Positions 39,478-46,899 of a stretch of DNA of 64,000 bases are shown piece by piece. The stretch's first letter is position 1; the number at the start of each line of letters is the position of its first letter. The notes beneath the pieces were generated by a model. That model searched no databases, was not told where the DNA came from, and saw nothing but the letters and a program-made list of their open reading frames with translations. Position numbers and translations under genes: made by a program. Source of the stretch: SZUA-320 sp963707875. Its GTDB lineage: Bacteria; Gemmatimonadota; Gemmatimonadetes; Gemmatimonadales; GWC2-71-9. The stretch spans positions 806,001 through 870,000 of the forward strand of contig CAVPRU010000001.1 of assembly GCA_963707875.1 (NCBI GenBank), read 5' to 3'.

Positions 39478-41055
39478 TCACTCCCCGCCCGGCCCCACGC
39501 CCACCCCAGCCATGTCGGCGATCAATCCCTCCCGGTTCAGCCGGTACCGCCCCAGAATCCCGGCGGCGATCCGCTCGGCGTTGGCCAGGATCGTGAGGCT
39601 GGTGTTGACCGCCAGCGACGACGGGATCGCGGCCCCGTCCGTGACGAACAGCCCCGGATACCCGAACACCTCGCCCATCGGGTTCACCACCCCCTTGTTC
39701 GATCGGTGCGCCATCCGGGCCGAGCCGGTGTGATGAGCCGTCGAGTGCCAGGCCCCGTCGCGGGGATTGCCACCGGTATCCACCCACTCGGCATGCACCG
39801 GACGGCAGCCGTTGCGCTCCAGAATCGAACCCAGCAACGGCTCCACCCGGCCGTAGTACTCGGCCAGCTCTCGACTCTGATCCAGGCGCACCCGCGGCCG
39901 ACCGTCGGCTTCCAGTGACACCGTCCCGCACGGTGGGGTGAGCCCCAGGCTGAGCAGGATGATCATCCGGCGACGGAACTGCCCCATCAACTCGACATGC
40001 GACTCACCCCACCACGAAGGCTCTCTGGAGTCTCCGTCCAGCCGGAGCCGGGCCCCGGCGACCGCCTGGATCGGGAGCGCCTTCACCGCCGCGACCGTGA
40101 TCCCGTGGGATTCCAGGAACTGGTAGCTGATCATCCCGGGGTGGGACCTTCCGGTGAACATGTCACCGTCCGGAAGATCCTCCGCCAGCAGCCCGCAGAC
40201 CTTGACCCCGCCGTTGATGGCGATGTGCCGCCCCACCGCCCGGCTGAGCCGGGGCAGTCGGGCCCGGTTCCGAAGCAGGAGCAGCGCGGTACCGACGGTC
40301 CCGCCAGCCAGCACGACCATCCGGGCCTGGAAGATCTCGGTGCCGCTCCGCGAGCCCACTCCGCGACAGACCACCTCATACCGGTAGGGCAGCCGCTCCC
40401 ACTCGGTGGCCGACGCCGACGGCCAGGGATTGCCGAGTGGTCGAATCTCGTCGGCCTCAAGCTCGCACTCGAACCGGGCTCCGGCTTCCACCGCCCTGGG
40501 CAGGTAGTTCTTGTGCAGCGACTGCTTGGCGCCGTAGATGCAGCCCGTGACGCAGAACCCACTCCCCAGGCAGTTGCGCACCGCGTACGCCGCCCGGTCA
40601 CAGGAGTACCCCAGCTGCTTCATCATCAGGGCGAACACCAGCCCGGAGCGGGGTACCTCCTCGGGCTTGATCTGCTCAACCCCAAGCACCTGTTCCGCCA
40701 GGGCATACCAGGGATCGAAGGTGGTCCGGTCCAGGCCATCGGGCCACAGCGGGTATCCCGAGGGGTCCTTCTGCTCAAAGGCGAGCGAGGGCGCCCGGAG
40801 CGAGACCATCTCGTAGAACCCGGACCCTCCACCGAGCGCCTCGGCGTAGGTGAAATTGAGATTCTCCCCGGAGAGCCCCTTGAGGTATCGGGTCAGGTAG
40901 GCGGGACTCTGGGTCTGGCGGAAGTCACCGGTATCCACTCGGGGTCCCTTCTCCACCACCATGACATCGAGCCCGGCTTCGGCCAGGCGGAGGGCCGGCC
41001 CGGCCGCGCCAAAGCCCGATCCAATCACCAGCACGTCGGTTCGCTGGGTGCGCAT
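39478..41055 (-). CDS. GMC oxidoreductase (glucose-methanol-choline family, cholesterol-oxidase-like)
   Basis: A 525-residue FAD enzyme. It opens DVLVIGSGFGAAGPALRLAEAG, then VVEKGPRVDTGDF, GGGSGFYEM, CVTGCIYGAKQSL (Cys-rich), MVVLAGGTVGTALLLL, AWHSTAHHTGSARM (active-site His region) and GYPGLFVTDGAAIPSSLAVN with ANAERIAAGIL at the end. The last two motifs are GMC C-terminal signatures. It starts ten bases after the small-subunit gene. Together they resemble periplasmic gluconate/sorbitol-type dehydrogenases or GMC enzymes of steroid type. Substrate unknown. Confidence 0.9.
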   Translation of the reverse strand: MRTQRTDVLVIGSGFGAAGPALRLAEAGLDVMVVEKGPRVDTGDFRQTQSPAYLTRYLKGLSGENLNFTYAEALGGGSGFYEMVSLRAPSLAFEQKDPSGYPLWPDGLDRTTFDPWYALAEQVLGVEQIKPEEVPRSGLVFALMMKQLGYSCDRAAYAVRNCLGSGFCVTGCIYGAKQSLHKNYLPRAVEAGARFECELEADEIRPLGNPWPSASATEWERLPYRYEVVCRGVGSRSGTEIFQARMVVLAGGTVGTALLLLRNRARLPRLSRAVGRHIAINGGVKVCGLLAEDLPDGDMFTGRSHPGMISYQFLESHGITVAAVKALPIQAVAGARLRLDGDSREPSWWGESHVELMGQFRRRMIILLSLGLTPPCGTVSLEADGRPRVRLDQSRELAEYYGRVEPLLGSILERNGCRPVHAEWVDTGGNPRDGAWHSTAHHTGSARMAHRSNKGVVNPMGEVFGYPGLFVTDGAAIPSSLAVNTSLTILANAERIAAGILGRYRLNREGLIADMAGVGVGPGGE

Positions 41056-41065
41056 GGTTCATCCC

Positions 41066-41641
41066 CTAGTGGTAGTTGCCGGTTGCGGTCAGGGCGGCAG
41101 GCAGGTACCGCTCCGGACCGGGGTAGCTCACCGCCGCGAGTCCCTGGAACTGGTAGGCGCCATCGAAGTGCATCAGCGGGGCACCGGCCTCGTCGTCGTA
41201 GATCCCGGCCAGCAGGGCGACCTGGGTGAGAAAGATGGCGCCGGTATAGAGCTTCTGCGTCAGCCGATCGGCGGAGAGTCCGTCGGCAATGACCCTGGTG
41301 CGCTCGGCACGGGGCAGCTGCTCGAAGTACCGGTGGCCACAGCGCTCGCCGGCCCGATGGCAGAGGTCACTGGCGAGGAGGGACCGATACTCGGCAAATG
41401 GAAGCTCGGGGTCGCCCAAGGCGCGGGTGGCGCAGGCCTGGTCGAGGTCGCAGCCCGGGACCACCGCGTCCACGAACCCCTTGAGCACCTCGTCGATGCG
41501 TCGCGGATCCTCGGCCAGGTCGGCGCTGGTGGTCCGGAGCAGAAAGCGGACCGGGGTGCAGCCGGTACCGAGGGCGGCAGCCGACAGCGCGAAGGTCCTG
41601 AGCATGGTCCGTCGGGAGATGGTGTTCGGGGGCCGGTTCAT
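41066..41641 (-). CDS. Gluconate 2-dehydrogenase subunit 3-like protein, Tat-exported
   Basis: A 191-residue protein with a twin-arginine signal (ISRRTMLRTFALSAA) followed by GTGCTPV. The mature helical domain has LKGFVDAVVPG, ELPFAEYRSLLASDL, RTRVIADGLSADRLTQKLY and FLTQVALLAGIYDDEAGAP, typical of the subunit that escorts GMC flavoproteins through the Tat pathway. It lies directly upstream of the GMC gene, its evident partner, which has no signal of its own. Confidence 0.85.
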   Translation of the reverse strand: MNRPPNTISRRTMLRTFALSAAALGTGCTPVRFLLRTTSADLAEDPRRIDEVLKGFVDAVVPGCDLDQACATRALGDPELPFAEYRSLLASDLCHRAGERCGHRYFEQLPRAERTRVIADGLSADRLTQKLYTGAIFLTQVALLAGIYDDEAGAPLMHFDGAYQFQGLAAVSYPGPERYLPAALTATGNYH

Positions 41642-42094
41642 GGCATCCTCCTTTGCGGCCAGGATGCCACCGGCAGGTCAAGCGGAAGTCAATTACTGGG
41701 CGTCAGGGACCTCGACCCGAGGCCACGATCCGAGGTGGGGCATCACTGACTCCCGGGCACCAGGCGGAGGACGTCACTGCGGACTTCTCGTTTGGTGAAG
41801 GTGGCGGACATGGATTCGAACCCTTGATGAGTTCCTCCGGCAACACCGATCATCCGGACCGGGTTCCAGATCCGTTCGGATCAAGGCCGGGCTTTCCCGG
41901 CGGGTGCGACCCGCCCCACCGTGCCTGGCCGTGGGGCATCGCCACCGCAACGCCCGACACAAGCCCGGCACCCGGGCCTGATCGAGCGCCCCGGCCATGA
42001 CCACAACTTCATTACCCACAAGGGCTTAGGTGATCGACCCCGAGGCCGGTATCGGGCGATGTCGGTGGCGTGTACCTTGCGCGGTACCCAGCTA
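41642..42094. other. Intergenic region with strong secondary structure and a tRNA-like 3' fragment
   Basis: No convincing gene is seen in about 450 bp. On the minus strand, 41915-41793 folds well: GGCGGGT could pair with GTCCGCC at the far end (two wobbles), CCTTGAT pairs with ATCAAGG (41880-41886 with 41822-41828), GATCCG-AA-CGGATC is a perfect hairpin, and GCCGGG/CCCGGC competes with GGCGGGT/ACCCGCC. GGGTTCGAATCC near 41,815 looks like a T loop, but its stem mismatches and no D or anticodon arm is present. Confidence 0.4.
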
Positions 42095-43228
42095 ATGCTC
42101 ACTGCAACTCTGTGCGACCCGCGCACCCTCGACGCCATGCAGCCCGAGTGGGATGCCCTGGTGTACCGGGACCCGCTCGCGACGGCGTACCAGACCCACG
42201 CCGTTTCGCTGGGTGGCTGGCGGATCGACGCTGCCGAGATGGACCTTGAGCCGGTCGTGATCGCGATCCGGGACGATGCCGGAACTCTGGTCGGACTGGC
42301 TCCCCTGGCGATCTGGACCACGCGGCAACATGGGATTCCCTGGCGCGTTTTGGACAGCCTCCCCGGGACCTGGGCCAGCTCCTGGGACATCCTGGCGCTT
42401 CCGGAACTGGAGGAGCTGGTAGTGGCCGCCGTGCTGGAATTTCTGGTGGCCCAGCAACACCGGTTCGATCAGTTCCGGGTGCGCCGGGTCGGGCGCAAGA
42501 CCCGATTGGGGCGCCTGGCCGACTCGTCGCCAGAGGCTCTTACGACCTGGCGCACCCCGGCTTCACCGGTGGGACACTGGCTGCTGGTGCAACCGGGCTG
42601 GACGGGGGTCAACGACTACCTGAGCAAGAAACAGCGGTCGCTGCTCCGACGGAGCCGGAGAAGGGTGTATGACGATGTCGGCGCCCGGCTTATTGCAGAT
42701 GGCATCGATCCCCACGAGGCTGCCCGCCGAATGGCCACGACCCATATCGCGCGGTGGGGCACCGAGAGAAGCGAGTTTGCTCATCCTGGGCGGGTCGACC
42801 GGTTCGGCGATCTGCTGGAGGCGGTCTTTGCCCGGGGCCAGGGCGGATATCTGGAGGCTCGGGCACCGAACGGTGCGTCAATGGCCGGCATGCTCTATCT
42901 CCGCCTGCGGCATTCCGCCGTGCTGTACCGCACCGCCTACAACCAGACCTTCGCCGACTGCAGCCCCGGGGTCGCGCTCGATGCGGACACCATCGACGCG
43001 CTGATTCAGATGGGGATCACTACCATCAGTTTCGGGTTCGGCAACGACCCCTACAAACGCCACTGGTCCAACCTCACCACGGAGGTATGCAGCGTGAGCG
43101 CCTGCGCCCCGACGGTGAGGACCTGGGGTGTCCGACTCGGACTGGCCGGCCTGAGCCGGAGTGGACTCACCTCGCGGAGCGACAACCCCTGGGCCAACGA
43201 CGTCCCCGGGCGTTTGAGGGGATACTAG
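42095..43228 (+). CDS. CelD/BcsL-like GNAT (acetyltransferase_6) protein, first tandem copy
   Basis: A 377-residue protein of the CelD/FemAB-like acyltransferase group. Segments such as AIRDDAGTLVGLAPLAIWTT, WDILALPELEELV, DYLSKKQRSLLRRSRRRVYDD, ARWGTERSEFAHPGRVDRF and LYLRLRHSAVLYRTAYNQTF build two GNAT-like folds. The family is linked to exopolysaccharide or cell-envelope modification. An in-frame ATG at 42059 is an alternative start. The next gene, eight bases on, is a copy of equal length. Confidence 0.78.
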   Translation: MLTATLCDPRTLDAMQPEWDALVYRDPLATAYQTHAVSLGGWRIDAAEMDLEPVVIAIRDDAGTLVGLAPLAIWTTRQHGIPWRVLDSLPGTWASSWDILALPELEELVVAAVLEFLVAQQHRFDQFRVRRVGRKTRLGRLADSSPEALTTWRTPASPVGHWLLVQPGWTGVNDYLSKKQRSLLRRSRRRVYDDVGARLIADGIDPHEAARRMATTHIARWGTERSEFAHPGRVDRFGDLLEAVFARGQGGYLEARAPNGASMAGMLYLRLRHSAVLYRTAYNQTFADCSPGVALDADTIDALIQMGITTISFGFGNDPYKRHWSNLTTEVCSVSACAPTVRTWGVRLGLAGLSRSGLTSRSDNPWANDVPGRLRGY

Positions 43229-43236
43229 ACCGGCAG

Positions 43237-44370
43237 ATGCTAACCGCTACGGTGCTGGATCCGGGGACACTGGACTCCATGCGGGAGGAATGGGACACCC
43301 TGGTGGACCAGGACCCCGGTGCCACGGGGTATCAGACCCATGCCGTCTCGCTGGGCGGGTGGCGGATCGACGCGACCGAGATGGACCTTGAGCCGGTCGT
43401 GATCGCGATCCGGGACGAAGCCGGGACCCTCGTCGGCCTGGCCCCGCTGGCGATCTGGACCAGCCGAAAGCACGGTATCCCTTGGCGCGTCCTGGGCTCT
43501 CTGTCAGGCACCTGGTCGAGTGCCTGGGATATCCTGGCGGTGCCGGACCGGGAGGAAGAGGTGGTGGCCCTCGTCCTCAACTGGCTGGCCGATCACCGGC
43601 ACCGGTTTGACCAGTTCAGAGTTCGCCGGGTCCGGGGCGATGCCCGGCTGGCCAGGCTGGCCCAGACCGCGCCGGCCCCGCTCACCACCTGGCGTACTCC
43701 CTCCTCTCCCGTCGGGCACTGGCTGTTCGTGGAGCCCGGCTGGACCGGCATCAACGACCGCCTCAGCAAGAGTTACCGTCGCTACCTGCGCCGCTGCCGG
43801 GCCAAGGTCTATGAGGAGGAGGGAGCCGGACTGATCCTCACGGGAGTGGATCCCCACGAGGCCGTCCGGCGGCTGGCCCGGCTCCACGTGGCACGGTGGG
43901 GAGCGGACAGGAGTGAGTTTGCCCACCCGGGCCGGGTGGAACGCTTCGGCGACCTGCTGCGGGTCGTCCTGGATCGGGGCCAGGGAGGATACCTGGAGAT
44001 CCAGGCAAAGAACGGCGAACCGATGGCAACCTTCATCTTCCTTCGCCTTCGCCACTCGGCCGTGCTCTACCGTTCGGCATACAACCCGGCATTTGCCGAC
44101 TTCAGTCCGGGGGTCGTCATGGAAGGGGACGCGCTCGATACCCTGATCCGGAGGGGAATCACCGCGGTGAGCTTCGGCTACGGCAACGATCCGTACAAGC
44201 GGCACTGGTCGAACGCCACGAGGGAAGTGTGCACCGTAAGCGCCTGTGCCCCGACCGTCCGCACCTGGGGGGCCCGCGCGGCGCTGGCCGCCTTCAGCCG
44301 GACCGGCCTGACGGCCCGGAAGCACCGGCCCTGGTCGTACGCGGTGCCCGGCCGACTGATGGGCTACTAG
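43237..44370 (+). CDS. CelD/BcsL-like GNAT protein, second tandem copy
   Basis: Also exactly 377 residues, aligning without gaps to the upstream protein over its full length, with blocks of identity such as YQTHAVSLGGWRID, EMDLEPVVIAIRD, NDPYKRHWSN and VSACAPTVRTWG. The C-terminal GRLMGY corresponds to GRLRGY. Differences cluster in the middle (for example NDRLSKSYRRYLRRCRAK instead of NDYLSKKQRSLLRRSRRR), so the copies may differ in acyl acceptor. The pair is evidently one operon made by tandem duplication. Confidence 0.78.
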   Translation: MLTATVLDPGTLDSMREEWDTLVDQDPGATGYQTHAVSLGGWRIDATEMDLEPVVIAIRDEAGTLVGLAPLAIWTSRKHGIPWRVLGSLSGTWSSAWDILAVPDREEEVVALVLNWLADHRHRFDQFRVRRVRGDARLARLAQTAPAPLTTWRTPSSPVGHWLFVEPGWTGINDRLSKSYRRYLRRCRAKVYEEEGAGLILTGVDPHEAVRRLARLHVARWGADRSEFAHPGRVERFGDLLRVVLDRGQGGYLEIQAKNGEPMATFIFLRLRHSAVLYRSAYNPAFADFSPGVVMEGDALDTLIRRGITAVSFGYGNDPYKRHWSNATREVCTVSACAPTVRTWGARAALAAFSRTGLTARKHRPWSYAVPGRLMGY

Positions 44371-44384
44371 GGATCTGGCGGGAC

Positions 44385-45665
44385 TCAGACGAACAGCGCG
44401 CCGACGCCCGCCGCCATCACCAGCCCGACCGCCGCCGTGACCCGGCGTCTCAGCGCCGGCGCCGCCAGGGCGAGCACCATCCCCCCCTTGACCAGGGTAT
44501 TGGACAGCACCGCGATGACGATCGCATTCCGCCCCGTGACAAGGTCACCGCCGTCCCGAACCAGGCCGGCCATGGACAGGGTAATGGCGTCCACATCGGT
44601 CAGCCCCGCCAGCCCGGCCACCGGGTAGAACCCCTGCCCAGGGAAGGACCGCTCCACCAGCTTGACCACCACCAGCACCGCGGCGAAGAACAGCGCGAAC
44701 TTGATGGCCGCGGTCAGACTGAACGGATTGCGAAGCGGGACACTGGTCTCCACCGCCGGGCCGGTGTGAACCACCTGACTCTCCCGGAAATACCACCCCG
44801 CGGCGATCAGGCTGGCCACCGCCATGGCGACCATCGGGACCAGCAGCTCGGGCAGCATGGTGGCATGAACGACCGCCACTTCCACCAGGACCCGGGCGAA
44901 CATCACCACCCACGCCAGCATGATGCCGGCCGCCAGCACGCTCCCCAGGTGCGGCCCGCCGTCACCCTCCTTGCTCTGGCGCGAAAAGGCCAGAGTCACC
45001 GCGGTGGAAGACACCAGGCCACCAAGGAGTCCGGTCAGCGCGGTCCCCCGCCCCGGCCCGAGCAATCGCACCCCGAGGTAACCCAGCAGGGACAGCCCGG
45101 AGATGAACACCACCAGCAGCCAGAGCCGGTTGGGATTGAGCGCGCCGAGCGGATCGATCGCCTGGTTCGGCAGGAGGGGAAGCACGATGAAACTGGCGAT
45201 CAGGAGCTTGAGAATAGCGTACAGATCATCGGTCCCGATCCGACCGACTGCCCCGTGAATCGGCTGTTTGAAGGCCAGAATCGCCGACACCGCAATCCCC
45301 AGCACCACCGCGATCGCGGGATAGCCGAACATGGTGAGCCCGCCCAGCAGGCAGACCACGATCGCGGCGATCTCGGTGGTCATCCCGCTGGAAGCAAGCC
45401 CCTCCCGGACCTGGATGAAGTACCCCACCACAATGGCCGCGGCGACCGCGCTGAAAACGGCGATAAACACCCAGGGAGTTCCCAGCTCCCGGGAGAGCCA
45501 GGCCCCGACCGCTCCGGCCATGGCAAACAGGGCAAAGGTCCGGATTCCCCCCAGACCCTTGTCGCCCTCGGCCATCTTCTTGAGTTCCCGGTCGAGCCCC
45601 ACCAGCGCCCCGATGAACAGGGCGATGGCAAAGTCCCGGATCAGGATCGGGGTGGCAGGGTCCAT
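44385..45665 (-). CDS. MgtC/SapB-DUF4010 family membrane protein
   Basis: A 426-residue integral membrane protein. The N-terminal part (about 1-135) is MgtC/SapB-like: FAIALFIGALVGLDREL and GIRTFALFAMAGAVGAWL. The C-terminal part (about 160-420) is DUF4010 with GLLGGLVSSTAVTLAFSRQS and GLTDVDAITLSMAGL. About twelve helices are visible. ATG 45665 is chosen; the longer frame would start TTG inside the HD-GYP gene. Function unknown; magnesium-related roles are proposed for MgtC. Confidence 0.85.
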   Translation of the reverse strand: MDPATPILIRDFAIALFIGALVGLDRELKKMAEGDKGLGGIRTFALFAMAGAVGAWLSRELGTPWVFIAVFSAVAAAIVVGYFIQVREGLASSGMTTEIAAIVVCLLGGLTMFGYPAIAVVLGIAVSAILAFKQPIHGAVGRIGTDDLYAILKLLIASFIVLPLLPNQAIDPLGALNPNRLWLLVVFISGLSLLGYLGVRLLGPGRGTALTGLLGGLVSSTAVTLAFSRQSKEGDGGPHLGSVLAAGIMLAWVVMFARVLVEVAVVHATMLPELLVPMVAMAVASLIAAGWYFRESQVVHTGPAVETSVPLRNPFSLTAAIKFALFFAAVLVVVKLVERSFPGQGFYPVAGLAGLTDVDAITLSMAGLVRDGGDLVTGRNAIVIAVLSNTLVKGGMVLALAAPALRRRVTAAVGLVMAAGVGALFV

Positions 45666-45684
45666 GGCGGCAGCAGGGTCGGGG

Positions 45685-46899
45685 TCAGGAAGAGGGAACT
45701 TCGCCGTCAACCATCACGATCGGGTTGCCGGCCGACACCCGCTGGGAGGTGGCCTCCCGCATCAGCCGTCCGAACGCGATCACCACATCGGGGTCGAAGG
45801 CCCGGCCGCTCTGCGCCTCGACGCGCAGCAGCGCCTCCTCGGCCGACAGGGCCGGGACCGCGGGCCACGAGGTACAGAAGGCATCATACACCTCGGCCAC
45901 CGCAACCACCCGGCTCGCGAAGTGCGGTTCCCGCGGATAGCGCAGCTTGGGGTATCCGGTCCCGTCGATCTTGAGATGGTGCTCGTAGGCCACCACCGCG
46001 GCCAGGTCCATGTGCCGGTGCCGGGTGAGCAGCAGTTTGGCGCCCTCCACGGTGTGGGCCTGGATCGCCAGCCGGTCCGCGTCGGTGTACGGGGTCGTCT
46101 TGTTGACGAGCTCCTCGGGAAGTTTGAGGTTGCCGATGTCGTGCAGCAGGGCCGCGGTCCCGAGCCCCCGGACCTCGCGGGGCGCGAACCCGAGGTACTC
46201 CGCCATCCCCATCGAGAGCACCGCCACGTTGCAGGCGTGGGTGACCATCAGCTGGTTGAACTGCGCCATGTCCAGCAGCGGGAGCACCAGGCGCCCCTCC
46301 TGCCGCATCGCCACCGCCAGCGAGCGAACCACCGCGGTCGCTTCGGCTACCGGGAGCGAGTCCCCATCCCGGACCTGTTCGTGAATCCACTCCATCCCCT
46401 CCAGTTCATCGGACAGGTTGTACTCGACCGGGGCCACCATGGTCGGGGTGTCGAACCCGCCGGTTCCCATCTCCTCACCGGCCAGTGAGACCGCGCCCCA
46501 GCGGATCGATCCTTCGGCCACCGCCCCGGACAGCGAGTCCCCGCGCCGGCTCGGTGCCTCGCCGGCCAGCGCCTTGGCCAGCCGGGAGTGCACCGTTTCC
46601 ACGAACTCGGCCACCGCCTGCCGGCTCACCGGCGGGGTGAACTCCACTCGCTCCATCCCGATGCTGGTGAGCCGGGCCGCCCACTCCCATCCCTTGAGTT
46701 CCCGCAGCACCCGGGGCCCGAACACCACTTCGCCGTCGAGGAAGGAAAAGGTGGCGTCCCGGTCGATCTCCACCAGCCCCCCCAGGGCCTCGTAGGCGGC
46801 GTCGATCGCCCGATCCCGGCTCGGGTGCCCCGGGGCATAGAGGTTGTGGGCCGACATCACCTGCCCAAACGCCGTGAGGAAACCAACCGGGTCGCTCAC
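45685..46899 (-). CDS. HD-GYP domain phosphodiesterase with novel N-terminal domain
   Basis: A 404-residue protein. The C-terminal domain (about 195-390) is an HD-GYP c-di-GMP phosphodiesterase: VTHACNVAVLSMGMAE, ALLHDIGNLKLPEEL (HD pair), HTVEGAKLLL, EHHLKIDGTGYPKL (GYP motif) and VVAVAEVYDAFCT. All expected metal ligands are present, so it should be active. The N-terminal domain (about 1-110) has LYAPGHPSRDRAID and resembles the start of the upstream HEAT-like protein. GTG 46899 overlaps that gene's stop (GTGA). Confidence 0.88.
   Translation of the reverse strand: MSDPVGFLTAFGQVMSAHNLYAPGHPSRDRAIDAAYEALGGLVEIDRDATFSFLDGEVVFGPRVLRELKGWEWAARLTSIGMERVEFTPPVSRQAVAEFVETVHSRLAKALAGEAPSRRGDSLSGAVAEGSIRWGAVSLAGEEMGTGGFDTPTMVAPVEYNLSDELEGMEWIHEQVRDGDSLPVAEATAVVRSLAVAMRQEGRLVLPLLDMAQFNQLMVTHACNVAVLSMGMAEYLGFAPREVRGLGTAALLHDIGNLKLPEELVNKTTPYTDADRLAIQAHTVEGAKLLLTRHRHMDLAAVVAYEHHLKIDGTGYPKLRYPREPHFASRVVAVAEVYDAFCTSWPAVPALSAEEALLRVEAQSGRAFDPDVVIAFGRLMREATSQRVSAGNPIVMVDGEVPSS

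Noticed and set aside
41790..41880. Functional tRNA-Ser/Leu on the minus strand
   Set aside because: A T-loop-like GGTTCGAATCC is present, but the T stem mismatches and no D arm or anticodon arm can be drawn.
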